A stretch of DNA of 64,000 nt, taken from assembly GCA_029338835.1 (NCBI GenBank), contig JAQYBD010000106.1, positions 1 to 64,000 on the forward strand, given 5' to 3'. Both the position numbers and the translations under genes were made by a program. Below the pieces are notes generated by a model that ran no database searches, was not told the origin of the DNA, and saw only the letters and a program-made list of their open reading frames with translations. This DNA comes from Selenomonadaceae bacterium (GTDB taxonomy: Bacteria; Bacillota; Negativicutes; Selenomonadales; Selenomonadaceae). This document shows positions 8,678 to 16,652 of the stretch, in pieces (positions within the stretch are counted from its first letter, which is position 1; every line of letters starts with the position of its first letter).

Positions 8678-9694
8678 TTGGATATAGCAAAGGAACTCTT
8701 GGCGGGGAATCGTCTGGCACTTTCTCGTGCCATCACGGCTATCGAGAATGAATATGACGAAGCGACCGAAATCATGAAAGAGATTTATCCGCATACGGGT
8801 CATGCTTATGTCCTGGGCATTACCGGGCCTCCAGGTGCCGGCAAGAGTACGTTGACGGACAAAATCGCCAAGGCTTACCGATCACAAGGCAAGACGGTAG
8901 GCATCATCGCCGTGGATCCGACGAGCCCCTTTACGGGCGGCGCCATCCTGGGCGATCGTATCCGCATGAACAGTTTGACGCTGGATGAAGGCGTATTCAT
9001 CCGCAGCATGGGGACGCGTGGCAGCCTGGGCGGTCTTTCCCATAAGACGGCAGATGCCGTCAAGGCCATGGATGCCTTTGGCAAGGATATCATCATTGTC
9101 GAAACGGTCGGCGTCGGTCAATCTGAGGTCGATATCGTCAAAGCGGCAGATACTACCGTGGTTGTCTTGATCCCGGGCATGGGCGATGACATCCAGGCCA
9201 TCAAGGCCGGTATCCTTGAGATCGGCGATGTCTTCTGCGTCAACAAGGCTGATCATGATGGTGCGGACAAGCTCGTGCGAGAACTCAACATGATGCTGGA
9301 CCTCGATGCGAACAGCATGATGACTTCGGACGAGACGAAGAAAGCCCTGCAGGATCAGTTCCATCATCTGTCGGCTGCTATCATGGCACCGACGACAGGC
9401 TGGCGCCCGTCCATCGACAAGGTGGTCGCAAACCAGAATGAGGGCATTGATGTGCTGCTGGAAAGTATCCACAAACATCGTGTCCATATCGAGACGGATG
9501 GTGAACTCGCCTGGCGCCGCACAAAGCGTACGCGCGATGAGATGCTCGATATCCTTGAAAGCGATATCGGGCGCTATGTCAAGAAACGCATTGTCGCAAC
9601 GGGACGCATCGACGGCTACGTTGAGAAAATCAAGAACCATGAGACAGACCCGTACTCCGTAGTCGGGGAACTGCTTCAGGAAATGCTGAAATAA
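8678..9694 (+). CDS. meaB: MeaB-type GTPase chaperone of methylmalonyl-CoA mutase
   Basis: 338 residues from a TTG at 8678 with GGTGGTGGAG upstream; a GTG at 8642 would add 12 residues without homology-like content. A G3E-family P-loop NTPase: Walker A GPPGAGKST at about residues 50-58, the VDPTSPFTGGAILGDRIRM switch region, and NKAD for guanine recognition. MeaB gates cofactor loading and protects the mutase from inactivation; its place between mutase and epimerase genes supports that role over the older ArgK label. A hairpin precedes the gene. Confidence 0.93.
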   Translation: MDIAKELLAGNRLALSRAITAIENEYDEATEIMKEIYPHTGHAYVLGITGPPGAGKSTLTDKIAKAYRSQGKTVGIIAVDPTSPFTGGAILGDRIRMNSLTLDEGVFIRSMGTRGSLGGLSHKTADAVKAMDAFGKDIIIVETVGVGQSEVDIVKAADTTVVVLIPGMGDDIQAIKAGILEIGDVFCVNKADHDGADKLVRELNMMLDLDANSMMTSDETKKALQDQFHHLSAAIMAPTTGWRPSIDKVVANQNEGIDVLLESIHKHRVHIETDGELAWRRTKRTRDEMLDILESDIGRYVKKRIVATGRIDGYVEKIKNHETDPYSVVGELLQEMLK

Positions 9695-9727
9695 AGCAAG
9701 GTAAGGAATGAATTGGAGGGAACTACT

Positions 9728-10144
9728 ATGTTCAAGGTTTTAGGTGTCGATCATATCGGTATTGCTGTCGCAGACCTCAAAGAGGTTGGCGCATTCTGGT
9801 CGGAAGCTCTGGGCCTGCCGGCAAACGGTGAGGAAACGGTAGCAGAGCAGAAGGTCACGACGGGCTTCTTCCCGACGCCGAATGGCAGCGAGATTGAACT
9901 GCTGGCTGCTACGGACGAGGAATCCCCGATTGCAAAATTCATTGAGAAGAACAAGGGCCGCGGCGGTATCCAGCACATCGCTCTGCGCGTCGATGACCTC
10001 GAGGCTGCTCTGGCAGACCTCAAAGAGAAGGGCGTACGCCTGATTGATGAGAAACCGCGCAAGGGTGCAGGCGGTGCAAAGATTGCCTTTGTTCATCCGA
10101 AAGCTTCCCATGGCGTTCTCCTCGAACTCTGCCAGCGTGACTAA
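9728..10144 (+). CDS. mce: Methylmalonyl-CoA epimerase
   Basis: 138 residues, a two-module vicinal-oxygen-chelate (glyoxalase) fold. It converts (R)- to (S)-methylmalonyl-CoA so the decarboxylase can use the mutase product. Metal ligands are recognisable as the His in VDHIGIAV, the His in IQHIALRV and the Glu in LLELC near the C-terminus. ATG 9728 follows TTGGAGGG. It is placed exactly between mutase/MeaB and the decarboxylase in pathway order. Small VOC proteins can be hard to separate by sequence, but the length and context make this assignment firm. Confidence 0.92.
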   Translation: MFKVLGVDHIGIAVADLKEVGAFWSEALGLPANGEETVAEQKVTTGFFPTPNGSEIELLAATDEESPIAKFIEKNKGRGGIQHIALRVDDLEAALADLKEKGVRLIDEKPRKGAGGAKIAFVHPKASHGVLLELCQRD

Positions 10145-10167
10145 GATTTATCACTTGGTGATAAATC
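10145..10167 (+). promoter_or_regulatory. Perfect palindrome between epimerase and decarboxylase genes
   Basis: GATTTATCAC (10145-10154) and GTGATAAATC (10158-10167) are perfect inverted repeats with a 3-base spacer. A second, weaker stem (CACG/CGTG, about 10180-10192) follows. There is no proper T-run and the arms are AT-rich, so an operator or mRNA-processing hairpin is more likely than a terminator. Confidence 0.5.
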
Positions 10168-10243
10168 CTTGCATTTTTCACGTAAATCGTGCAAAATAGA
10201 ACTTGCAAGAACAAAGCGATATGCTTTACATAGGAGGTATATA

Positions 10244-11773
10244 ATGGCTACTGTTCAGGAAAAGATCGCCCTGATGCATGCAAAAAAAGAGCACATCAGA
10301 CTGGGTGGCGGTCAGGCACGCATTGACAAGCAGCATGAGAAGGGCAAACTGACGGCCCGTGAACGCATCAACATGCTGTTCGATGAAGGTACCTTCGTCG
10401 AACTCGATATGTTCATGAAACATCGCTGCACGAATTTCGGCATGGAGAAAAAGGAAATGCCGGGTGAGGGCGTTGTCACGGGTTACGGCACGGTTGACGG
10501 CCGTCTCGTCTATGCTTATGCACAGGACTTCACCGTTTCCGGCGGCTCCCTCGGCGAGAAACATGCGCACAAGATCTGGAAGGTCCAGGATCTGGCCCTC
10601 AAGATGGGCGCTCCCTGCATCGGCATCAACGATTCCGGCGGTGCGCGTATCCAGGAAGCAGTCGATGCTCTTTCCGGTTTCGGCGGCATCTTCTATCGCA
10701 ACACGGCTTCTTCGGGTGTCATCCCGCAGATCTCGGTCATCATGGGACCGTGCGCCGGTGGTGCTGTTTACAGCCCGGCCATCACGGACTTCATCTACAT
10801 GGTCAAGAACACGAGCCAGATGTTCATCACGGGTCCGGCCGTCATCAAATCCGTTACGGCAGAGGAAGTCACGGCTGAGCAGCTCGGCGGTGCCATGACG
10901 CACAATACGAGAAGCGGTGTTGCTCATTTCGCTGCAGATAACGAGGAAGACTGCATCAAGCAGATCCGCTACCTGCTGTCCTTCCTGCCGAGCAACAATA
11001 TGGAAGATGCACCGATCGTTGAGACGGGCGATGACCCGGATCGCCAGGATGAGAGCCTCAACACCATCATCCCGGACAATCCGAACATGCCGTACGATAT
11101 GAAGGATGTCATCCGTTCGCTCGTCGATAACGGTGAATTCTACGAAGTCCATGAGCATTTTGCCACGAACATCATCTGCTGCTTCGCGCGTTTTGATGGC
11201 CGCAGCGTCGGCATCATCGCCAACCAGCCGAATGTCATGGCAGGCTGCCTCGATGTCGATGCATCTGATAAGGCATCCCGCTTCATCCGCTTCTGCGATG
11301 CGTTCAACATCCCGCTCGTCAACCTCGTTGATGTTCCGGGCTTCCTGCCGGGTGTCGATCAGGAGCATAACGGCATCATCCGCCACGGCGCAAAGATGCT
11401 CTATGCATACAGCGAGGCGACGGTTCCCAAGGTCACGGTCATCACGCGTAAGGCATACGGCGGTTCTTACATCGCTATGTGCTGCCGTGAACTCGGTGCA
11501 GATCAGGTCATGGCTTGGCCGACGGCTGAGATCGCTGTCATGGGTCCGGCTGGTGCCGCAAACATCATCTTCCGCAAGGATCCGGACAAAGAAGCTAAGA
11601 CGAAGGAATACGTCGAGAACTTTGCTACCCCGTACGTTGCTGCAGAGCGCGGCTATGTCGATATGGTCATCGAGCCGAAAGAGACGCGCCCGAGCATCAT
11701 CACGGCTCTCAATGCCCTTGCAAGCAAGCGCGAGGTCGGCCCTGCCAAGAAGCATGGCAATATTCCGCTTTGA
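10244..11773 (+). CDS. mmdA: Methylmalonyl-CoA decarboxylase alpha subunit (carboxyltransferase)
   Basis: 509 residues of the acyl-CoA carboxyltransferase family with tandem crotonase-like halves. It moves the carboxyl group of (S)-methylmalonyl-CoA to the biotin carrier, giving propionyl-CoA. Visible signatures include the oxyanion-hole GGARIQEAV in the first half and [16 protein letters not shown] with GGSYIAMC in the second. ATG 10244 has a strong TAGGAGG. It is followed by mmdE and the biotin carrier. The same fold serves propionyl-CoA carboxylase; the small MmdE gene and the absence of a linked biotin carboxylase favour the decarboxylase. Confidence 0.9.
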   Translation: MATVQEKIALMHAKKEHIRLGGGQARIDKQHEKGKLTARERINMLFDEGTFVELDMFMKHRCTNFGMEKKEMPGEGVVTGYGTVDGRLVYAYAQDFTVSGGSLGEKHAHKIWKVQDLALKMGAPCIGINDSGGARIQEAVDALSGFGGIFYRNTASSGVIPQISVIMGPCAGGAVYSPAITDFIYMVKNTSQMFITGPAVIKSVTAEEVTAEQLGGAMTHNTRSGVAHFAADNEEDCIKQIRYLLSFLPSNNMEDAPIVETGDDPDRQDESLNTIIPDNPNMPYDMKDVIRSLVDNGEFYEVHEHFATNIICCFARFDGRSVGIIANQPNVMAGCLDVDASDKASRFIRFCDAFNIPLVNLVDVPGFLPGVDQEHNGIIRHGAKMLYAYSEATVPKVTVITRKAYGGSYIAMCCRELGADQVMAWPTAEIAVMGPAGAANIIFRKDPDKEAKTKEYVENFATPYVAAERGYVDMVIEPKETRPSIITALNALASKREVGPAKKHGNIPL

Positions 11774-11789
11774 TTGAGGGGTGAGCAAC

Positions 11790-11939
11790 TTGAAGATTGA
11801 CGCAAAAAAGGTCAGCCCGGAAGTCGTTGCTGCGATTTCGGCTGCTGTCCAGATGATGACCGGAAACCGTGTCATCGCCGTTCGCATCAAGCGTACGAGC
11901 AATGCCTGGGCCATGGCGGCTCGTGGCGGCCGTCGCTGA
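11790..11939 (+). CDS. mmdE: Small epsilon-like subunit of methylmalonyl-CoA decarboxylase
   Basis: 49 codons from a TTG at 11790, 8 bases after GAGGGG; an in-frame GTG at 11781 overlaps that binding site and is less likely. The peptide begins MKIDAKKVSPEVVAAISAAV and ends WAMAARGGRR, with an Ala/Val-rich amphipathic helix and a basic tail. This resembles the roughly 55-residue epsilon subunit of the Veillonella decarboxylase and the C-terminal part of delta (OadG-like) subunits, which stabilise the complex. It lies 16 bases after mmdA and 50 before the biotin carrier gene. No delta or beta subunit gene is adjacent, so how the complex reaches the membrane is open. Confidence 0.75.
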   Translation: MKIDAKKVSPEVVAAISAAVQMMTGNRVIAVRIKRTSNAWAMAARGGRR

Positions 11940-11989
11940 GATGGATGCGTTATCCATGATGGATTACAGATAACTTGGAGGAAATTTCA

Positions 11990-12376
11990 ATGAAAAAGTT
12001 CAATATCACGGTAAATGGCACGTCCTACGAAGTAGAAGTAGAAGAAGTAAAAGCTGCATCGGCTGCTGCCCCGAAAGCTGCTGCCCCGAAGGCTGCACCG
12101 GCTCCGAAAGCTCCGGCTGCACCGGCTGCTCCGGCTAAGGCTGCTGTTGCCGCTGGTGCTGGTGAGCATTCCATCGATGCACCGATGCCGGGCAAGATCG
12201 TCAAGCTCGTCGCTCAGGAAGGCCAGGCTGTCAAGGCTGGCGATGTCCTGCTGATCCTCGAGGCTATGAAGATGCAGAATGAGATCACGGCTGATGCAGA
12301 CGGCACGGTCAAGACGTTCAATGTTTCGGCTGGCCAGAGCGTCAAAGTGCATGATTCTCTCGTGATCCTCGGCTGA
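11990..12376 (+). CDS. mmdC: Biotin carrier (gamma) subunit of methylmalonyl-CoA decarboxylase
   Basis: 128 residues. Residues 1-20 form a short N-terminal strand region, 21-58 an Ala/Pro/Lys-rich flexible linker, and 59-128 a biotinyl domain with the EAMKM motif; Lys94 is the expected biotinylation site. The swinging biotin shuttles CO2 from the alpha subunit to the membrane decarboxylase. ATG 11990 follows TTGGAGGAAA. The gene is directly followed by a strong terminator, which marks the end of the operon. Confidence 0.93.
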   Translation: MKKFNITVNGTSYEVEVEEVKAASAAAPKAAAPKAAPAPKAPAAPAAPAKAAVAAGAGEHSIDAPMPGKIVKLVAQEGQAVKAGDVLLILEAMKMQNEITADADGTVKTFNVSAGQSVKVHDSLVILG

Positions 12377-12390
12377 TCGCTATAGGATGG

Positions 12391-12441
12391 GGCTGCCGCA
12401 TCGAGCAACTGCTGGGTGCTGGCAGCCTTTTATTTTCTTTT
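12391..12441 (+). terminator. Terminator after the methylmalonyl-CoA decarboxylase genes
   Basis: GGCTGCC (12391-12397) pairs with GGCAGCC (12421-12427), with further pairing possible in the loop, and is followed by a T-rich tract. It closes the propionate operon after mmdC, before any mmdB or mmdD gene could occur. Confidence 0.85.
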
Positions 12442-12457
12442 CAAAAGGAGGTATATC

Positions 12458-13402
12458 ATGGCAACTGGTTTGACAGAACTCTTAGGAATCCGCTATCCAA
12501 TCATCCAGGGCGGCATGGCCTGGATTTCCGATGCTGGTCTGGCGGCAGCGGTATCGAATGCGGGCGGTGCCGGTATCATCTCGACAGGAGGGCGCACGAC
12601 GGAGTATACGGAGAGTGAGATTCGTCGCTGCCGGACACTCACCGATAAACCTTTTGGCGTCAATGTCATGCTGATGGCTCCGAACCGTGAGGAAATCGTT
12701 GATGTCATCTGCCGGGAGAAACCGGCTTTCGTGACACTAGGGGCGGGCAATCCTGTGCCGTATTTTGACAGACTGCATGAGGCCGGTATCCGTGTCATCC
12801 CTGTCGTGCCGAATCTGCGCCTGGCAAAGCGCGTGGAAGCAAAAGGCGCGGATGCCATCGTGGTCGAGGGCATGGAAGCCGGCGGCCATATCGGCACGCT
12901 TTGCACGCTGCCGCTCATGACGCAGGTCATTCCGGAAATCCATATCCCGGTCATCATGGCTGGCGGTTTTGCTGATGGACGTGGCTTGGCCGCAGCACTC
13001 CTGATGGGCGCAGCTGGTATCCAGATGGGGACGCGATTCCTCGTGGCCGAAGAATGCCCGGCACATCCGCATATGAAACAGAAGCTGCTCGAGGCGACGG
13101 ATACCGACAGCATCGTGACGGGCCTGACGATCGGCGGTGCCGTGCGTGGCCTGCGCAATCCGTTCTCGGAGCATTTCGTTGAGCTGGAACTGGCGGGCAA
13201 GACGGACAAGGAAACCCTGCTCAAGATGGCCACCGGCACGAACCGCCTAGCAGCCGTTGACGGCGATGTGGAGCATGGCATGATGCAGGCGGGACAGAGT
13301 CTCACACCGCTTACTGCCATTGAACCGGCGGCTGTCATCCTTGAACGGATCATCCAGGAAGCGCGCGAAACGCTTGACAAAGCTGCTACAATAAAAATAT
13401 AA
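12458..13402 (+). CDS. FabK-like enoyl-ACP reductase / nitronate monooxygenase family
   Basis: 314 residues, an FMN-binding TIM barrel. The N-terminus (LLGIRYPIIQGGMAWISDAG), the EAGGHIG loop and the MAGGFADGRG phosphate-binding segment match FabK (enoyl-ACP reductase II) more closely than classical nitronate monooxygenases, although the two share a fold and are often cross-labelled. If FabK, it carries out the last reduction of fatty acid elongation with NAD(P)H. ATG 12458 has AAAAGGAGG. It is alone between two terminators, not in a fab cluster, so the fatty-acid role is inferred from sequence only. Confidence 0.75.
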   Translation: MATGLTELLGIRYPIIQGGMAWISDAGLAAAVSNAGGAGIISTGGRTTEYTESEIRRCRTLTDKPFGVNVMLMAPNREEIVDVICREKPAFVTLGAGNPVPYFDRLHEAGIRVIPVVPNLRLAKRVEAKGADAIVVEGMEAGGHIGTLCTLPLMTQVIPEIHIPVIMAGGFADGRGLAAALLMGAAGIQMGTRFLVAEECPAHPHMKQKLLEATDTDSIVTGLTIGGAVRGLRNPFSEHFVELELAGKTDKETLLKMATGTNRLAAVDGDVEHGMMQAGQSLTPLTAIEPAAVILERIIQEARETLDKAATIKI

Positions 13403-13419
13403 TTGAGATAGAATTTCAA

Positions 13420-13456
13420 GAGCGCAGGCACGCAGGGTGCCGGCGCTCCTCTTTTA
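13420..13456 (+). terminator. Terminator after the FabK-like gene
   Basis: GAGCGC (13420-13425) pairs with GCGCTC (13443-13448) and GGCAC with GTGCC inside, interrupted by one A/G mismatch, then CTCTTTT. Typical intrinsic terminator. Confidence 0.8.
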
Positions 13457-13476
13457 AAGAAGAAGGGAGAATTTTT

Positions 13477-14376
13477 TTGAAAAAAATCATAAGCCTGATC
13501 CTCTGCCTGATGCTCGTTTTCCTGGTGGCGGGCTGCGGCAGCACGAAGCAGGGGAGCCGCGATAAGAAAGCGTTCCGTATCGTTACGTCATTTTATCCGA
13601 TGTACATCGATGTCATCAATATCACGAAAGGCGTCGATGGGGTCGAGGTCGTCAATATGACGAAACCGCAGACCGGCTGCCTCCACGATTATCAGCTGAC
13701 GACAGAAGACATGAAGACGCTCGAGCAGGCCGATGCGTTCGTCGTCAATGGCGCGGGGATGGAGAGTTTCCTCGACAAGGTCATCAAGCAGCAGAAGAAT
13801 CTCAAGATCATTGATGCCTCTAAATCGGATGAAATCCATCTGCTCAAGGATGGCGATGAGGAGAATCCGCATGTCTGGCTCAGCGTGACCTACAGCATCG
13901 AGCAGGTGAAAGCCATCACGAGCCAGCTCTGTGAGGCGGATCCGGCGCATGCCGATGCCTATCGCAAGAATGCACTGGATTATGTGACGAAGCTCGATAA
14001 GCTCCGCACGCAGATGCATGAGGAACTCGACAATCTGCCGCACAAGGATATCGTGACGTTCCATGAAGCGTTCCCATACCTGGCAAAGGAATTCAAGCTC
14101 AACGTGGTCAGCGTGATTGAGCGCGAGCCGGGAACAGAGCCGACGCCGCAGGAACTGGAGGAGACAATCCAGCAGGTGAATGCCCTGCCAGTCAAGGTAC
14201 TCTTCGCGGAGCCGCAGTATTCTCCCTCTGCTGCCAAGACGATTGCAGCTGAGACGGGCGCAAAACTCTACCAGCTCGATCCTGTGGTGACAGGGGAAGC
14301 GAATGAGCAGGCCATGAATGCCTATATTGATGCCATGAAAAAGAATATGGAAGTCCTCAAAGAGGCACTTCAGTGA
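13477..14376 (+). CDS. Metal ABC transporter substrate-binding lipoprotein (ZnuA/TroA family)
   Basis: 299 residues from a TTG at 13477 preceded by AAGGGAGA. An N-terminal lipoprotein signal ends in the lipobox LVAGC (Cys20), so the mature protein is anchored by lipid. The rest is a cluster A-I binding protein: SFYPMYID, then a HDYQLT segment, then NPHVWLS and HEAFPYLAKEF supply likely metal-binding His residues, followed by the EPTPQELEETIQ helix. It probably binds zinc or manganese. The ATPase and permease genes expected beside it are absent: a FabK-like gene lies upstream and ctsR downstream, with terminators on both sides. Confidence 0.85.
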   Translation: MKKIISLILCLMLVFLVAGCGSTKQGSRDKKAFRIVTSFYPMYIDVINITKGVDGVEVVNMTKPQTGCLHDYQLTTEDMKTLEQADAFVVNGAGMESFLDKVIKQQKNLKIIDASKSDEIHLLKDGDEENPHVWLSVTYSIEQVKAITSQLCEADPAHADAYRKNALDYVTKLDKLRTQMHEELDNLPHKDIVTFHEAFPYLAKEFKLNVVSVIEREPGTEPTPQELEETIQQVNALPVKVLFAEPQYSPSAAKTIAAETGAKLYQLDPVVTGEANEQAMNAYIDAMKKNMEVLKEALQ

Positions 14377-14382
14377 TTTTCC

Positions 14383-14421
14383 GCCGTATGAGCAGCTTCT
14401 CGTTGTTCATACGGCTTTTTT
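14383..14421 (+). terminator. Terminator after the metal-binding lipoprotein gene
   Basis: GCCGTATGA (14383-14391) pairs with TCATACGGC (14407-14415), followed by six T. Clear intrinsic terminator. Confidence 0.9.
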
Positions 14422-14436
14422 GCCCTCATTTTCCAC

Positions 14437-14493
14437 TTGCAGAAAGTCAAAAAATCAAATATAATAGAAGAAATAATAGTCAAATAGTCAATT
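14437..14493 (+). promoter_or_regulatory. ctsR promoter with two CtsR-like direct-repeat operators
   Basis: TTGCAG (14437-14442) and TATAAT (14460-14465) are 17 bases apart. Two copies of a GTCAAA-type direct repeat overlap the promoter: AGTCAAAAAATCAAAT (14445-14460) and AGTCAAATAGTCAATT (14478-14493). They resemble CtsR heptad operators, but the repeat units are 8 bases apart instead of the 10 recalled for Bacillus. Placement fits autorepression of the operon. Confidence 0.7.
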
Positions 14494-14512
14494 GCAAGTG
14501 AAGGTGATTATC

Positions 14513-14965
14513 GTGAGTAATATCGCAGATTTGATTGAAGCTTATATCTTGCGCCAGCTTGCTACGAAGCAGGATGGCAAAGTGGAGCTGCGGCGTACGG
14601 ATATCGCAGACGAGATTTCCTGTGCTCCGTCCCAGATCAGTTATGTGCTGTCCACACGTTTCACACCGGCAAAGGGCTTTGTCGTAGAGTCACGCCGTGG
14701 CCTCGGCGGCTATATCCGCGTTGTGCAGGTGCCGCTGAAGAATCTTGTCTATCAGGATATGATGGACAAGATCAAGGAAGATACGGACTATCAGACCGTT
14801 CAGTCCATGATCCGTTATCTCCTGCAGCATGAGATGGTCACGAACCGTGAAGCAGCTTTGATGATGCAGGTCGTGACATCCGTTTATCAGTCGGAGGGCA
14901 TGTCCGCTAAAGAGCGTGTCCATCTGCTCAAGGCTATGCTGATGACGGTGGAGAATTTCTCGTAG
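14513..14965 (+). CDS. ctsR: Transcriptional repressor CtsR
   Basis: 150 residues, usual CtsR length. It represses clp and related heat-shock genes and releases DNA on heating or arginine-phosphorylation-linked turnover. The conserved opening SNIADLIEAYILRQL, the helix-turn-helix with CAPSQISYVLSTRF, and the glycine-rich RRGLGGYIR wing that acts as thermosensor are all present. GTG 14513 fits the family start and follows AAGGTGAT. First gene of ctsR-mcsA-mcsB-clpC. Confidence 0.96.
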   Translation: MSNIADLIEAYILRQLATKQDGKVELRRTDIADEISCAPSQISYVLSTRFTPAKGFVVESRRGLGGYIRVVQVPLKNLVYQDMMDKIKEDTDYQTVQSMIRYLLQHEMVTNREAALMMQVVTSVYQSEGMSAKERVHLLKAMLMTVENFS

Positions 14966-15022
14966 TCTGTCATTTCCGGCAGGGCATGACAGTGGAGGGA
15001 GTACTTGGCAAAGGGGGAACGC

Positions 15023-15574
15023 ATGATGTTATGCGATGATTGCGGCCGCAACCGGGCCGTTGTCCATATTACACAGATCGGTCCGAATGGCCGTGTCGAG
15101 AAAAATCTTTGCGAGGATTGTGCAGCAAATTACAGCGAATTCCTCGTGGAGCCGCAGCGCAAGAAAAACGTCTCCATGAATGATTTCTTGAAGGGCGTCT
15201 TCAGTGCCGATACCGGTACGGCGGGACGCAGCAAGGAACAGGTCACAGAGATGGTCTGTCCCAATTGCGGCATGAGCTATCGCGATTTCCAGCAGACGGG
15301 CAAGATTGGCTGCAGCGTCTGCTACAGCACGTTCCGCCGTCAGCTGGAACCTCTGCTGCGCCGCATCCATGGATCGAGTACGCACAGCGGCAAGATCCCG
15401 CACCGGAGTGGCGGACGCCTGGAAATGAAGCATGAGATCGAGACGCTGCGCCGGACACTCAAAGAGTGTGTCGCGCAGGAAGAATATGAAAAGGCAGCAG
15501 AGCTGCGTGACCGCGTGCGGCTCCTGGAGAAGGAACTGGAAGAGAAGGAAGGAGGAGCTGCAGATGTCCGTTAA
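15023..15574 (+). CDS. mcsA: McsA, zinc-finger activator of the McsB arginine kinase
   Basis: 183 residues. CxxC pairs occur at the N-terminus (MLCDDCG, then LCEDCA) and in a second pair (CPNCG, CSVC), and a C-terminal UVR-type coiled region follows. McsA activates McsB and helps control CtsR. ATG 15023 was chosen because family members start immediately before the first CxxC and AGGGGG precedes it; a TTG at 15005 with GGAGGG is a credible longer start. The 3' end overlaps mcsB by 11 bases. Confidence 0.92.
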   Translation: MMLCDDCGRNRAVVHITQIGPNGRVEKNLCEDCAANYSEFLVEPQRKKNVSMNDFLKGVFSADTGTAGRSKEQVTEMVCPNCGMSYRDFQQTGKIGCSVCYSTFRRQLEPLLRRIHGSSTHSGKIPHRSGGRLEMKHEIETLRRTLKECVAQEEYEKAAELRDRVRLLEKELEEKEGGAADVR

Positions 15575-16652
15575 TACGCTTTTGCGCGACAGCCGTCTTT
15601 CCTGGCTGGCTGCATCGGGCAAGGACAGCGATGTCGTCCTGGCCAGCCGCATCCGTCTGGCTCGCAATTTCCGCCAGGTCCCGTTCCCAAATCGAGCGGA
15701 TTTCAATCAGCTTGCCGAAGTGCGCCTGCAGGTGGAAAAGATCCTGCCGGGCATTGCTTCCGACTTGCAGCAGGATTTTGACTTGCTCGATATGGAACGC
15801 CTGAGCCCGCTGCAGCGCGACGTCCTGGTCGAGAAACAGCTGATTAGCAATAACTTCATACAGAATCCACAGCATCGCGTGGCTTTCATCACGGAGGACT
15901 GCCGCACGAGCATCATGATCAATGAAGAAGATCATCTGCGCATCCAGTGCATGGCACCGGGCCTGGATCTCGATACGCCATTTGCCAAGGCTTCGCATAT
16001 CGATGATATGATTGAAGACAAGCTCGATATTGCCTTTGATGAAAAGATGGGGTATCTGACTTCGTGTCCGACGAATCTTGGCACGGGCCTGCGTGCTTCG
16101 GTGCTGCTGCATCTGCCGGGACTGGTCTTTACGCACAATATCGAGAGTATCGTCAACATCTCGCCGCAGCTTGGCCTGGCCATCCGCAGCGTCTACGGAG
16201 ACGAGAAGGATCGTGTGGGCAATCTGTTCCAGATATCCAATCAGTTGACGCTGGGATTCTCGGAGAACGAACTCATCGAGAACCTCAAGACGGCTGTGCT
16301 GGAAATTGTTTCCCATGAGCGCCAGGCACGCAAGGCGCTGGCCCTCTACATGAAGGAACGCCTGGAAGATGAGGTGTGGCGTGCCTATGGCATCCTGCGC
16401 TATGCGCGTCTTCTGTCGGAGCAGGAAGTCCTGGAACTCCTTTCGAAGGTTCGCCTGGGGATTGACCTCAAGCTCATCAATGAAGTATCTGCCGATTGTT
16501 TTGCAGAAATCCTCATCAGCAGCCGTACGAGTTATCTGCAGAATGTCGCAGAAAATGAAAATCTATCAAAACACGAAATAGACAGGCTGCGGGCAAATCA
16601 TGTGCGCCAGGCACTCTTGGCGCATGCCTGCAGCCAGGAGGCTCCAAAATGA
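15564..16652 (+). CDS. mcsB: Protein arginine kinase McsB
   Basis: 362 residues, phosphagen-kinase fold. It phosphorylates arginines on misfolded proteins, marking them for ClpCP. The ASRIRLARNF element near the N-terminus, the CPTNLGTGLRAS loop containing the catalytic Cys of the guanidino-kinase family, and the SSRIR-type nucleotide residues identify it. ATG 15564 follows GGAGGAGCTGC and overlaps mcsA; the stop overlaps the clpC start (ATGA), implying coupled translation. Confidence 0.96.
   Translation: MSVNTLLRDSRLSWLAASGKDSDVVLASRIRLARNFRQVPFPNRADFNQLAEVRLQVEKILPGIASDLQQDFDLLDMERLSPLQRDVLVEKQLISNNFIQNPQHRVAFITEDCRTSIMINEEDHLRIQCMAPGLDLDTPFAKASHIDDMIEDKLDIAFDEKMGYLTSCPTNLGTGLRASVLLHLPGLVFTHNIESIVNISPQLGLAIRSVYGDEKDRVGNLFQISNQLTLGFSENELIENLKTAVLEIVSHERQARKALALYMKERLEDEVWRAYGILRYARLLSEQEVLELLSKVRLGIDLKLINEVSADCFAEILISSRTSYLQNVAENENLSKHEIDRLRANHVRQALLAHACSQEAPK

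Noticed and set aside
10226-11914. 562-codon minus-strand ORF spanning mmdA and mmdE
   Set aside because: Antisense artefact; mmdA and mmdE on the plus strand have start signals and family motifs.
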